Of a stretch of 18,987 bases of DNA, positions 7,129 through 13,988 are shown piece by piece. The notes below the pieces were generated by a model that was given only the letters and a program-made list of their open reading frames with translations, searched no databases and was not told the origin of the DNA. Every line of letters begins with the position of its first letter. The stretch's first letter is position 1. The DNA lies in the NCBI GenBank assembly GCA_002419145.1, contig DIFN01000076.1, positions 212,220 through 231,206 on the forward strand, read 5' to 3'. The translations under genes and the position numbers were made by a program. This stretch comes from Mageeibacillus sp. UBA5747 (lineage in GTDB: Bacteria > Bacillota > Clostridia > Saccharofermentanales > UBA5734).

Positions 7129-8714
7129 TACAACTGGCCCTCCGGGAATAAATTGATCCGGTAACCAAGCGCTTCAGCCAGATGTTCGGTGGAGACCTCT
7201 TCGGTCCCATCCAGATCAGCAATGGTCCGGGTGACCCTGAGCAACTTTTGGTAGGAACGCACGCTCAGATGATAGCGTTCTGCTGCCTGGCCGGCGAGTC
7301 TGAGGACGGGAGGGGGAATGGCCAGGAGTCTGGCCAAGTCAGGATCTTCAAACCGGCCGTTGAGCACAGGCGTTCTGCCCAGAGCTCGGCAGCGGTCCAG
7401 CTGGACTTGCCAGGCTGCTGCAATCTTTTGCCGGGCCTGGGGGGATGAGAGAGTAGCCGGGTCTTCTGATTGCGGCTGGACCGTCTTGATCAGGTCATCA
7501 AGCGCCGGGCGGCGGACCTCGACGGCGAGATCCAGGCGGTCCAGAAGAGGGCCGCTGATCTTGCCCAGATGGCGTGCCACCGAATCAGGCGTGCAATGGC
7601 AGCGCTGACCTGGTTCGAAATATTCTCCACAGCGGCAGGGATTGGTCGCAGCGACCAGGAGAAAATCTGCTGGCAGCACGAGGTTGTAGCGCAGCCGGGA
7701 GAGATGAATCTCACGCGCTTCCAGAGGCTGGCGCAGCATATCGATGACCGAGCTGTCCATCTGGGTCAGCTCATCGAGAAACAACACTCCCCGATGCGAC
7801 AGGCTGAACAGTCCGGGGACCGGTGGATTTCCACCACCGGTCAGGGCATGGCGCGTGACCCCGGCATGCGGAGCCAGGAAAGGACGTTCAGAAATCAGTG
7901 CCGGCAGACCGATCATCTGGCTGGCCGCGCTGTGAATCTTGGTGACCAGTTGCGCTTCTTCCGGATCAAGGGGCGGCAGGATCCCAGGCAGGGTGGACGC
8001 CAGAGCTGTCTTGCCACTGCCGGGCGAACCAAGCAGCAGAACAGGGTGCCAGCCTGCCGCCGCCAGAATCAGGGCTCGGACCGCCTTTGCCTGACCCTGA
8101 ATCATCCGGATATCCGGCGCCTGGGTGGCTGCAACTGCTTTTACTGGCACAGGTAAAGAATCGTCCCGATCTACTGGCATTCCTTGAGCCAGGATCCGGG
8201 CACTGTCGGCCAGTGAAACCGTCCCCGCAACCATGAGCGCAGCAGGGGCCGATACCCTGGCTTCCGCTACATTGTCAGCGGGCACCAGCAGATGGCGCAG
8301 CGAGGCTTGGCTGATGGCCGCAGTCCGGTTGAATACGCCTGGAATCGGCCGGATCGTGCCATCCAGGCCTAGTTCCCCGAAAGCCCCCGGCACCTGGCCG
8401 TTGAAAGATGGATGCAGGTGAACCTGGCCGGATGCCAGTAAGATGGACAATGCCAGAGGCAAGTCAAATGCACTGCCCTCCTTGCGCATCCAGGCTGGGG
8501 CCAGACTGGCAGTCACCCGGCTGGGCGGGAAGGTAAAGCCACTGTTCTTGATCGCGGCCAGGATCCGGTTTTTAGATTCCCGGATTGCCGAATCCCCCTG
8601 ACCAACGATTTCAAACGATGGTAAGCCGGGCAAAAGGGATACTTCAATTTCGATCAGAATACCTTCAATTCCGTGGATGGCAGCGGAACAAAACCGGCCG
8701 TATTTGAGTTGCAT
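7128..8714 (-). CDS. comM: ComM/YifB-family AAA+ ATPase (Mg-chelatase-like)
   Basis: With the start used here the protein has 528 residues. An N-terminal Lon-like domain includes LPGLPSFEIVG (28-38), AIKNSGFTFPPSR (54-66) and FDLPLAL (83-89). The Mg-chelatase-type AAA+ domain follows, with Walker A GSPGSGKT (229-236) and Walker B LFLDE (311-315). A Cys cluster, Cys360/362/372/374, lies in NPCRCGEYFEPGQRCHC. The C-terminal domain is typical of YifB. In Gram-negative bacteria ComM is a helicase that extends heteroduplex during transformation; the role in Firmicutes is less studied. An in-frame ATG at 8822 would add 36 residues unlike the family. The start at 8714 is preferred because the G-rich ribosome site AAGGGGGGG ends 7 bases before it and MQLKYGRFCSAAIHGIEG resembles the family N-terminus. 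It is the first gene of the comM-dprA-topA-trmFO group. Confidence 0.95.
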   Translation of the reverse strand: MQLKYGRFCSAAIHGIEGILIEIEVSLLPGLPSFEIVGQGDSAIRESKNRILAAIKNSGFTFPPSRVTASLAPAWMRKEGSAFDLPLALSILLASGQVHLHPSFNGQVPGAFGELGLDGTIRPIPGVFNRTAAISQASLRHLLVPADNVAEARVSAPAALMVAGTVSLADSARILAQGMPVDRDDSLPVPVKAVAATQAPDIRMIQGQAKAVRALILAAAGWHPVLLLGSPGSGKTALASTLPGILPPLDPEEAQLVTKIHSAASQMIGLPALISERPFLAPHAGVTRHALTGGGNPPVPGLFSLSHRGVLFLDELTQMDSSVIDMLRQPLEAREIHLSRLRYNLVLPADFLLVAATNPCRCGEYFEPGQRCHCTPDSVARHLGKISGPLLDRLDLAVEVRRPALDDLIKTVQPQSEDPATLSSPQARQKIAAAWQVQLDRCRALGRTPVLNGRFEDPDLARLLAIPPPVLRLAGQAAERYHLSVRSYQKLLRVTRTIADLDGTEEVSTEHLAEALGYRINLFPEGQL

Positions 8715-8745
8715 GCTAGGACCCCCCCTTGTTCTGACTTCCACC

Positions 8746-8772
8746 CTATCAAAGCTTGTCTGTGCCTGATAG
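8746..8772. repeat. CTATCA-N15-TGATAG inverted repeat in comM leader
   Basis: CTATCA at 8746-8751 is the exact reverse complement of TGATAG at 8767-8772. The half-site centres are 21 bases apart, about two helical turns. The repeat lies 32-58 bases upstream of the preferred comM start and could be an operator or a weak hairpin. A six-base arm can arise by chance, so the support is modest. Confidence 0.3.
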
Positions 8773-8800
8773 ACAGGATCGTGCGACGAAAAGCGCCAGG

Positions 8801-8888
8801 ATTCGACAAGGTGTTTTTGCAACTTATCTCCTCACGCCCTCGTGCCAGAGGTTTGAAGGTCTTAAAAATCAATTTGGAATTCGACAAG
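8801..8888. repeat. Two copies of ATTCGACAAG in the comM-ychF divergent region
   Basis: The 10-mer ATTCGACAAG is present at 8801-8810 and again at 8879-8888, 78 bases apart, in the noncoding region between the divergent comM and ychF genes. On the minus strand each copy reads CTTGTCGAAT and contains a TTGTCG that could be a weak -35. No convincing -10 was found for either. The rest of the 243-base gap (8715-8957) holds the ychF promoter and the inverted repeat at 8746-8772, and nothing else was recognised. Confidence 0.35.
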
Positions 8889-8899
8889 TCCGTTGCAAG

Positions 8900-8928
8900 T
8901 TGATCGAAGGGAAAGAATCTGCCATAAT
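8900..8928 (+). promoter_or_regulatory. Sigma-A-type promoter for ychF
   Basis: TTGATC (8900-8905) and CATAAT (8923-8928) are separated by exactly 17 bases, with four and five matches to the vegetative consensus. The predicted start near 8935 leaves a leader of about 23 bases containing the ychF ribosome site. Confidence 0.65.
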
Positions 8929-8957
8929 ACCTCTGTTTATTGATGAGGAGGACCTTC

Positions 8958-10049
8958 ATGCGTCTGGGAATTGTCGGTTTGCCCAATGTTGGCAAAAGCA
9001 CGCTTTTTAATGCCATCACCAAGGCGGGCGCCGCTGTCGCCAATTATGCCTTTTGCACCATCGATCCAAATGTCGGCGTCGTCGCCGTGCCAGATCCCCG
9101 GCTCGACAAACTCTCTGAGATGTACCATCCGGAGAAATACACCCCTGCCACGATCGAATTTGTCGACATCGCCGGCCTCGTGCGCGGCGCCAGCAAAGGC
9201 GAAGGCCTTGGCAACAAATTCCTGGCCAATATCCGCGAAGTTGATGCCATAGTCCATGTCGTGCGCTGTTTTGATGACCCGGATGTCATGCATGTCGATG
9301 GCCAAACCGATCCCGCCCGCGACATCGAGACCGTCAACCTCGAGCTGATCCTCAGTGACATGGAATACATGGAGCGACGGATCGACAAGACCCGGAAAAT
9401 GCTCAAAGGTGGCGACAAAAAATTCCAGGCCGAGCTGGAGGTCCAGGAAAAAATCCTCACCTGCCTTGAATCCGGAAAATCTGCCCGGACGCTCTCGTGG
9501 GAAGAAGATGAAAAACCATACCTGAGAGACCTGTTCTTGTTGACGATCAAGCCGGTGCTCTATGTGGCCAACATCGCCGAAGATGCCCTGGCTGGTCCGG
9601 AACCGGACTATGTCGCCACTGTCCGTGCCATTGCAGCTTCAGAAAACGCTGAGGTCGTCACGATCAGTGCCAAGATCGAAGAAGAAATCTCCTTGCTGGA
9701 AGATGAAGAACGTGCGCTGTTCCTCCAGGATCTGGGTCTGGAAGAATCTGGCCTCGACAAAATCATCAAAGCCGGTTATCACCTCCTGGGGCTGATGTCC
9801 TTTTTGACCGCCGGGCCGACCGAGGTGAGGGCATGGACGATCAAGCGCGGCACCAGGGCACCCCAGGCGGCCGGCAAAATCCATTCCGACTTTGAACGCG
9901 GCTTCATTCGGGCCGAGGTCGTCAGTTTTCACGACCTGATGGCCAGTGGTACCTATGCGGCCGCCCGGGAAAAAGGTCTTGTCCGGTCCGAAGGCAAGGA
10001 CTATGTGATGCAGGATGGCGATGTCGTCCTGTTCCGATTCAATGTCTGA
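8958..10049 (+). CDS. ychF: Redox-regulated ATPase YchF (Obg-like GTPase superfamily)
   Basis: YchF is a universally conserved, ribosome-associated P-loop NTPase that prefers ATP. The 363 residues match the normal size. The P-loop is GLPNVGKST (7-15), the switch-II segment is DIAGLVRGASKGEGLGN (70-86), and the fourth nucleotide motif is NIAE (205-208). That motif replaces the GTPase NKxD, which explains the ATP preference of the family. The coiled-coil region is around 125-175 and the C-terminal TGS-type domain is from about residue 278. The start at 8958 is chosen because GAGGAGGA (8945-8952) lies 5 bases before it and MRLGIVGLPN matches the family start; an in-frame ATG at 8940 would overlap this site. 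Its last 11 bases overlap the end of the converging membrane-protein gene, and no terminator was found. Confidence 0.97.
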   Translation: MRLGIVGLPNVGKSTLFNAITKAGAAVANYAFCTIDPNVGVVAVPDPRLDKLSEMYHPEKYTPATIEFVDIAGLVRGASKGEGLGNKFLANIREVDAIVHVVRCFDDPDVMHVDGQTDPARDIETVNLELILSDMEYMERRIDKTRKMLKGGDKKFQAELEVQEKILTCLESGKSARTLSWEEDEKPYLRDLFLLTIKPVLYVANIAEDALAGPEPDYVATVRAIAASENAEVVTISAKIEEEISLLEDEERALFLQDLGLEESGLDKIIKAGYHLLGLMSFLTAGPTEVRAWTIKRGTRAPQAAGKIHSDFERGFIRAEVVSFHDLMASGTYAAAREKGLVRSEGKDYVMQDGDVVLFRFNV

Positions 10050-10551
10050 GCTTCTGGGCCAGGTACACATCGAGCCAGATCATCAGGATAATCGGGATCA
10101 GCCCCATGAACAGCACCACAAGAAGAAAGACTACAAATTGCGACGTTGCCAGCGATCCTGACTGCGGACCCAAGATCAGGAGCGGAATCACCGCACTGTG
10201 AAAAATCAGCCAGGCAGTGAGGCTCTGCGGCCGGAACAGAGCCTTCAGGTACGGCAAAGACCTGGCCTTATTGACGGGTCTTCCAGAACGGATGCCATGT
10301 CTGCCAGCACCGATGAGACCGAGCCAGGCCAGGTCGACCAAGACCAGACCGCCGCTAAAAATCAGGCTTGTCTGGACTAATGGAAGGCCGGACAAGTCAG
10401 GCTTGAACTGGATTCCCAAGAAAAGCCCGGTCCCCAGGGCAGCCGCCAGGTTCAAGATGGCCATAACCAGGCTCGCAGGATGCGAGAGCAGGTCCTGATT
10501 GCTGGCGGGCTGGGTAGAATGCCTCTCAGGCCGGATGGATTTCACGGTCAT
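10039..10551 (-). CDS. Hypothetical four-helix membrane protein
   Basis: I do not recognise this 170-residue protein. It has a polar, slightly basic N-terminus of about 25 residues and then four likely membrane segments near 26-47, 60-82, 110-128 and 136-160. A basic loop (84-107, with several Arg and Lys) lies between helices 2 and 3. By the positive-inside rule this loop should face the cytoplasm. The ATG overlaps the coaE stop by four bases (ATGA, 10548-10551), so it is translationally coupled and belongs to the sigma/anti-sigma-polA-coaE operon. Its 3' end overlaps the converging ychF gene by 11 bases. Coupled translation and the clean helix pattern argue that it is a real gene. No function can be given from the sequence. 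Confidence 0.75.
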   Translation of the reverse strand: MTVKSIRPERHSTQPASNQDLLSHPASLVMAILNLAAALGTGLFLGIQFKPDLSGLPLVQTSLIFSGGLVLVDLAWLGLIGAGRHGIRSGRPVNKARSLPYLKALFRPQSLTAWLIFHSAVIPLLILGPQSGSLATSQFVVFLLVVLFMGLIPIILMIWLDVYLAQKLRH

Positions 10552-11186
10552 CCACCAGGAGCTTCAGGCATCAAGGACTGATAGCGGATGCCCCGGCTGG
10601 CCAGCTCATCCTTGAACAAGTTCTCGACTGTTTTAACCAGCGTGGCATAGTCCCCGCTGTTATCGATCAGGTGATCCGCCAGGGCCTCGTATTCGTCCCG
10701 GGTCATTTGCATGGCAATCCGGCGCCGGGCGTCATCCTCGGCCATACCGCGGTCAAGAAGGCGGCGGATGCGCACCTCTTCTTGTGCCCAGACGACCCAG
10801 ACCTGGTTGACAGAATCAAGAAAACCTTGTTTGACCGGGATGGGGACATCCAACACGGCAGCCTTGATTTTCTTTTCCTTGAGTTTTTCGATCTGACGCT
10901 GCATTTCCGCGATCACTTCACGATGGATGATCTGGCTCAGCTGGTCTAAAGCTTTGCGGTCGGCGAAGACCTGGCGGGCCATTTTGGCCCGATCCAGGCC
11001 GCCCTTGGCATCGAGCACCGAGCGGCCGAAAGCAGCGACGATTGGCTCGATGGCCAGGCCAGCGGGAGCCGTGGACTGGCGCGAGATTTCATCCGCATCG
11101 ATGACCGACAGACCCGCTGTGCGGCACAGATTAGCGACGGTTGTCTTGCCGCAGCCAATCCCGCCGGTGATTCCTATGATGAACAT
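10548..11186 (-). CDS. coaE: Dephospho-CoA kinase
   Basis: CoaE phosphorylates the 3'-hydroxyl of dephospho-CoA, the last step of coenzyme A synthesis, in the cytoplasm. The 212 residues fit the usual size of about 200. The P-loop is GITGGIGCGKTT (5-16), and VIDADEISRQ (28-37) carries the conserved DAD. The LDVPIPVKQGF segment (112-122) corresponds to the family's VPLLFE-type motif. A longer frame opens at a GTG at 11276 inside polA, but it adds 30 residues with no family resemblance. The ATG at 11186 starts exactly at the family N-terminus and has AAGGAG (11203-11198) 11 bases upstream, a somewhat long spacing. polA and coaE are commonly adjacent in Firmicutes, sometimes with mutM between them. 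The following membrane-protein gene overlaps the stop. Confidence 0.95.
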   Translation of the reverse strand: MFIIGITGGIGCGKTTVANLCRTAGLSVIDADEISRQSTAPAGLAIEPIVAAFGRSVLDAKGGLDRAKMARQVFADRKALDQLSQIIHREVIAEMQRQIEKLKEKKIKAAVLDVPIPVKQGFLDSVNQVWVVWAQEEVRIRRLLDRGMAEDDARRRIAMQMTRDEYEALADHLIDNSGDYATLVKTVENLFKDELASRGIRYQSLMPEAPGG

Positions 11187-11259
11187 CTGGTGTTTTTCTC
11201 CTTCACGTGCGGCGTGGCAGCAGCCTGTCTCCAAGCTGCCATGATCACAGAGCGTTTTA

Positions 11260-13986
11260 TTAATCTTTGCATTCACTCCAGCGCTGGCCTTGCTTGACCT
11301 CGGCGATCAGGGGCACGGTGAGCTCCAGGGCGTTCTCCATGGCTTGTTTGAGCAGGGCGGACGCGGTGGCAGCTTCGGCCAGCGGAGCTTCGACGATCAG
11401 TTCGTCATGGACTTGCAGGACGAGACGGGCCTTCAGTCCTGCCTGGACAAACAAACTGCGCGCCCGGACCATGGCCATTTTGATCAAATCAGCGGCCGTG
11501 CCCTGGATCGGGGTATTCATCGCCGCTCGTTCCCCAAACTGGCGCAAATTACGGTTGGCTGACTGCAATTCCGGCAAATACCGGCGCCGACCAAACAACG
11601 TTTCGACATATCCTTGCTCATACGCCTGTTTGACGAGCTGATCGAGATAAGCCCGGACATGTGGGTACTGGCTGTTGTAGCCTGCGATGTACTGATGAGC
11701 TTGTTTGACGGTGACACCAAGGTCACGGGCCAGACCGAAATCGCTGATGCCATAGACAATGCTGAAATTGACGGTCTTGGCCACGGCACGTTGTGCGGAT
11801 GTCACCTCTGAAGCCGCAATATTGAAAATGTGACAAGCGGTATTGGTATGGATGTCTTCGTTTTCGTTGAAAGCCTGTTGCATCGCCGGGTCCTGGGCCA
11901 GGTGGGCCAGAAGGCGCAGTTCAATCTGCGAATAGTCCGCATCAAGCAAGACATGGCCGGGGGCTGCGATAAAGGCGGCTCGGATCCGGTTGCCTTGTTC
12001 ACTGCGGATCGGAATATTCTGCAAGTTAGGCTCGGTGCTGCTCAGGCGACCCGTTGTGGTCAGGACCTGATTGAAAGTTGTATGGACACGCCCATCTGTC
12101 GGGTCAATGGCTTTCCTGAGTCCTTCGACAAAAGTCGAACGCAGCTTGGCCAGCAAACGATGCTCGATGATCGGGGCAATCACCGGATGCTTGTCGATCA
12201 ATCGTTCCAGCTCTTCCGAGTCCGTCGAAAAGTTGCCCCCGCTGCGTTTTTTGCCAGTGGCCAGGCCGAGATGGTCAAACAGGACTGCGCCCAGCTGTTT
12301 CGGGGACATCAGGTTGAACGTCTTGCCGCTCAGTTCAAAAATCTGGTCCTGCAGCCTATCTATCTGCTCTTGCATATCCTGCGCCAAGTCAGCCAGAATC
12401 GCCTGGTCGATGGCAAAACCGGCCAGTTCCATTTCGGCCAGGACACCGGTGAGGGGCAGTTCGACCTGGTAAGCCAGATGCTGGATCCCACGTTCGGCAA
12501 TGGCTTGTTTTTGGACTTTCCAGAGATCAAACAAGGCGGCCACCGCTGCCGGAGACTGTTCGAGCGTCCACGTGACAGGCGTTTTTCCGGTTAGGCTGCC
12601 TGAGTCAGCCGAATCCAGTGCCGCAAACAAGTCTTGCTGCCTGTTCGGTCCGGGTGATGGAACGCCACCGGATGGATCCATGGTCGTACCTGGTTCCTGG
12701 AAAGGCCAATTTTGGCCAGTCACCCGGGTGTAAAGACGGGGAAAATCCGGTTTGCCATCGAGCTGGTTCAACAGATAGGCGGCTACCAGCACATCACAGA
12801 CCTGACCGGGCAAAGTCGGCAAACGAAAGCTGCGCAAGGTCTTCTTGTAATCATAGGTCAATGCCGGCAGCTCATCCTGGTTCAAGAGCGCCCAGGCCAG
12901 GGCCAGATCATGAGCTGGCAAGCTTTTGACCTGATACGGGTCTGTAGTGGGCACGGACCAGAGCAACTGACCGTCCGGTGCCAGAATAAAGGCCAGGCAG
13001 CCATCTGGCTGACTTTTGACCGTCTGGATCGCAGCCTGGAAGGCCGCGAACGATCCGGCAGAAAAATTAACCGTAGCCGTTTGCTCCAGGGAAGCTGGCA
13101 ACGGCTCTGAATCCAGGCCCAGTTTGGCAACCAGGCTGCGAAAGTCCAGACGGGCCAGCAGTTCCAGCAAAGCCTGGCGATCCGGCTGGAGGGACTTGAG
13201 ATCGGACAGGGAAACCGGCAGCGGGACCGCACAGTTGATCTGGGACAACTGGTGTGACAGGTAGGCCATCTCGCGGCTTTCGGCCAGTTTGGCAGCCAGG
13301 CTGGGTTTGATATCCGCCAGATGTTCATAGATCTGGTCCAGGCTGCCAAAGCGCGCGACGAGGTCCAGGGCACCTTTTTCTCCGATGCCTTTGACGCCGG
13401 GGATGTTGTCAGACGGGTCACCCATGATCGCCTTGAGAGTGACAAATTGTTCCGGACCGATGTTGTAGCGCTCGCGCACCGTTTGCGGGGTGTAGATCTG
13501 GACTTCGGTCTTGCCAGTCGTCGTCACAGGATGCCAGATCGAGATATGCTCATCGACAAGCTGGAAACTGTCTTTGTCACCGGTCAGAATCGCAACTTCC
13601 CAGCCCTCAGACTCAGCCTGGCGGGCCAGTGTTCCCAGGATATCATCGGCTTCAAACCCAGGCACTTCCACCCGCCCCACACCCATCAGGTCCAAAAGTT
13701 CTTTCAGGAGGGGCAGCTGGACTGCCAGATCGTCTGGCATACCTTTGCGGGTGGCCTTGTAACCGTCAAACATTTGGTGACGGAACGTCGGTTCCTTACG
13801 GTCGAAGGCAGCCACAATCTGGTCGGGCCCATATTCGGTCTTGAAACGCAAGAACATGTTCAGGAAGGCATAGAGGGCACCGGTTGGGGTTCCATCCGGT
13901 GCTGTGAGGCGGTTGCGTCCGGCCAGGCCGAAAAAAGCCCGGTTGATCAGGCTATTGCCATCGATCAGCATTAATTTTTCTGGCAA
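11260..13986 (-). CDS. polA: DNA polymerase I, predicted to lack proofreading
   Basis: Pol I fills gaps and removes RNA primers during replication and repair. The 908 residues hold a 5' nuclease domain with metal-binding acids: Asp9, Asp62, Glu112-Asp115, Asp137/Asp139, and Asp190/Asp193 in GDPSDNIPG. The C-terminal polymerase has motif A DADYSQIELR (682-691, catalytic Asp684), motif B R733-K737-F741-Y745 and motif C HDE (860-862). The middle region (about 305-430) shows no DTET-type exonuclease motif, so 3'-5' proofreading should be absent, as in Bacillus and other Firmicutes. Residues 429-471 form a Pro/Gly/Ser-rich linker. The start is a TTG at 13986: GGAGGA (14000-13995) lies 8 bases before it, whereas the in-frame ATG at 13971 is 23 bases away. 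It begins 2 bases after the anti-sigma stop, with its ribosome site inside that gene. Confidence 0.97.
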   Translation of the reverse strand: MPEKLMLIDGNSLINRAFFGLAGRNRLTAPDGTPTGALYAFLNMFLRFKTEYGPDQIVAAFDRKEPTFRHQMFDGYKATRKGMPDDLAVQLPLLKELLDLMGVGRVEVPGFEADDILGTLARQAESEGWEVAILTGDKDSFQLVDEHISIWHPVTTTGKTEVQIYTPQTVRERYNIGPEQFVTLKAIMGDPSDNIPGVKGIGEKGALDLVARFGSLDQIYEHLADIKPSLAAKLAESREMAYLSHQLSQINCAVPLPVSLSDLKSLQPDRQALLELLARLDFRSLVAKLGLDSEPLPASLEQTATVNFSAGSFAAFQAAIQTVKSQPDGCLAFILAPDGQLLWSVPTTDPYQVKSLPAHDLALAWALLNQDELPALTYDYKKTLRSFRLPTLPGQVCDVLVAAYLLNQLDGKPDFPRLYTRVTGQNWPFQEPGTTMDPSGGVPSPGPNRQQDLFAALDSADSGSLTGKTPVTWTLEQSPAAVAALFDLWKVQKQAIAERGIQHLAYQVELPLTGVLAEMELAGFAIDQAILADLAQDMQEQIDRLQDQIFELSGKTFNLMSPKQLGAVLFDHLGLATGKKRSGGNFSTDSEELERLIDKHPVIAPIIEHRLLAKLRSTFVEGLRKAIDPTDGRVHTTFNQVLTTTGRLSSTEPNLQNIPIRSEQGNRIRAAFIAAPGHVLLDADYSQIELRLLAHLAQDPAMQQAFNENEDIHTNTACHIFNIAASEVTSAQRAVAKTVNFSIVYGISDFGLARDLGVTVKQAHQYIAGYNSQYPHVRAYLDQLVKQAYEQGYVETLFGRRRYLPELQSANRNLRQFGERAAMNTPIQGTAADLIKMAMVRARSLFVQAGLKARLVLQVHDELIVEAPLAEAATASALLKQAMENALELTVPLIAEVKQGQRWSECKD

Positions 13987-13988
13987 AG

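Noticed and set aside
7470..8156. Open frame of 228 residues on the + strand opposite comM
   Set aside because: It is antisense to the conserved AAA+ domain, and the protein is rich in Arg and Gln with no recognisable motif.
8715..8822. 36-residue N-terminal extension of ComM from the ATG at 8822
   Set aside because: The extension is unlike the family start, and the strong ribosome site just before 8714 favours the shorter protein.
8940..8957. Alternative YchF start at 8940
   Set aside because: The ribosome site GAGGAGGA lies within this stretch and serves the ATG at 8958.
8654..9043. Open frame of 129 residues on the - strand spanning the comM-ychF gap
   Set aside because: It runs antisense into ychF and through the promoter region, with no recognisable protein.
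11187..11259. Possible attenuator hairpin between polA and coaE (GGCAGC...GCTGCC)
   Set aside because: The stem is only 6 bases with a 13-base loop and no T tract, too weak to call.
11187..11276. 30-residue N-terminal extension of CoaE from a GTG at 11276
   Set aside because: It would overlap polA and has no family resemblance. The ATG at 11186 sits exactly at the CoaE N-terminus.
11830..12594. Open frame of 254 residues on the + strand opposite polA
   Set aside because: It lies wholly inside a clear polA gene, has no ribosome site or family resemblance, and such antisense frames are common in GC-rich genes.
13321..13974. Open frame of 217 residues on the + strand opposite the polA nuclease domain
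   Set aside because: It is fully antisense to conserved catalytic motifs and has no start signal.
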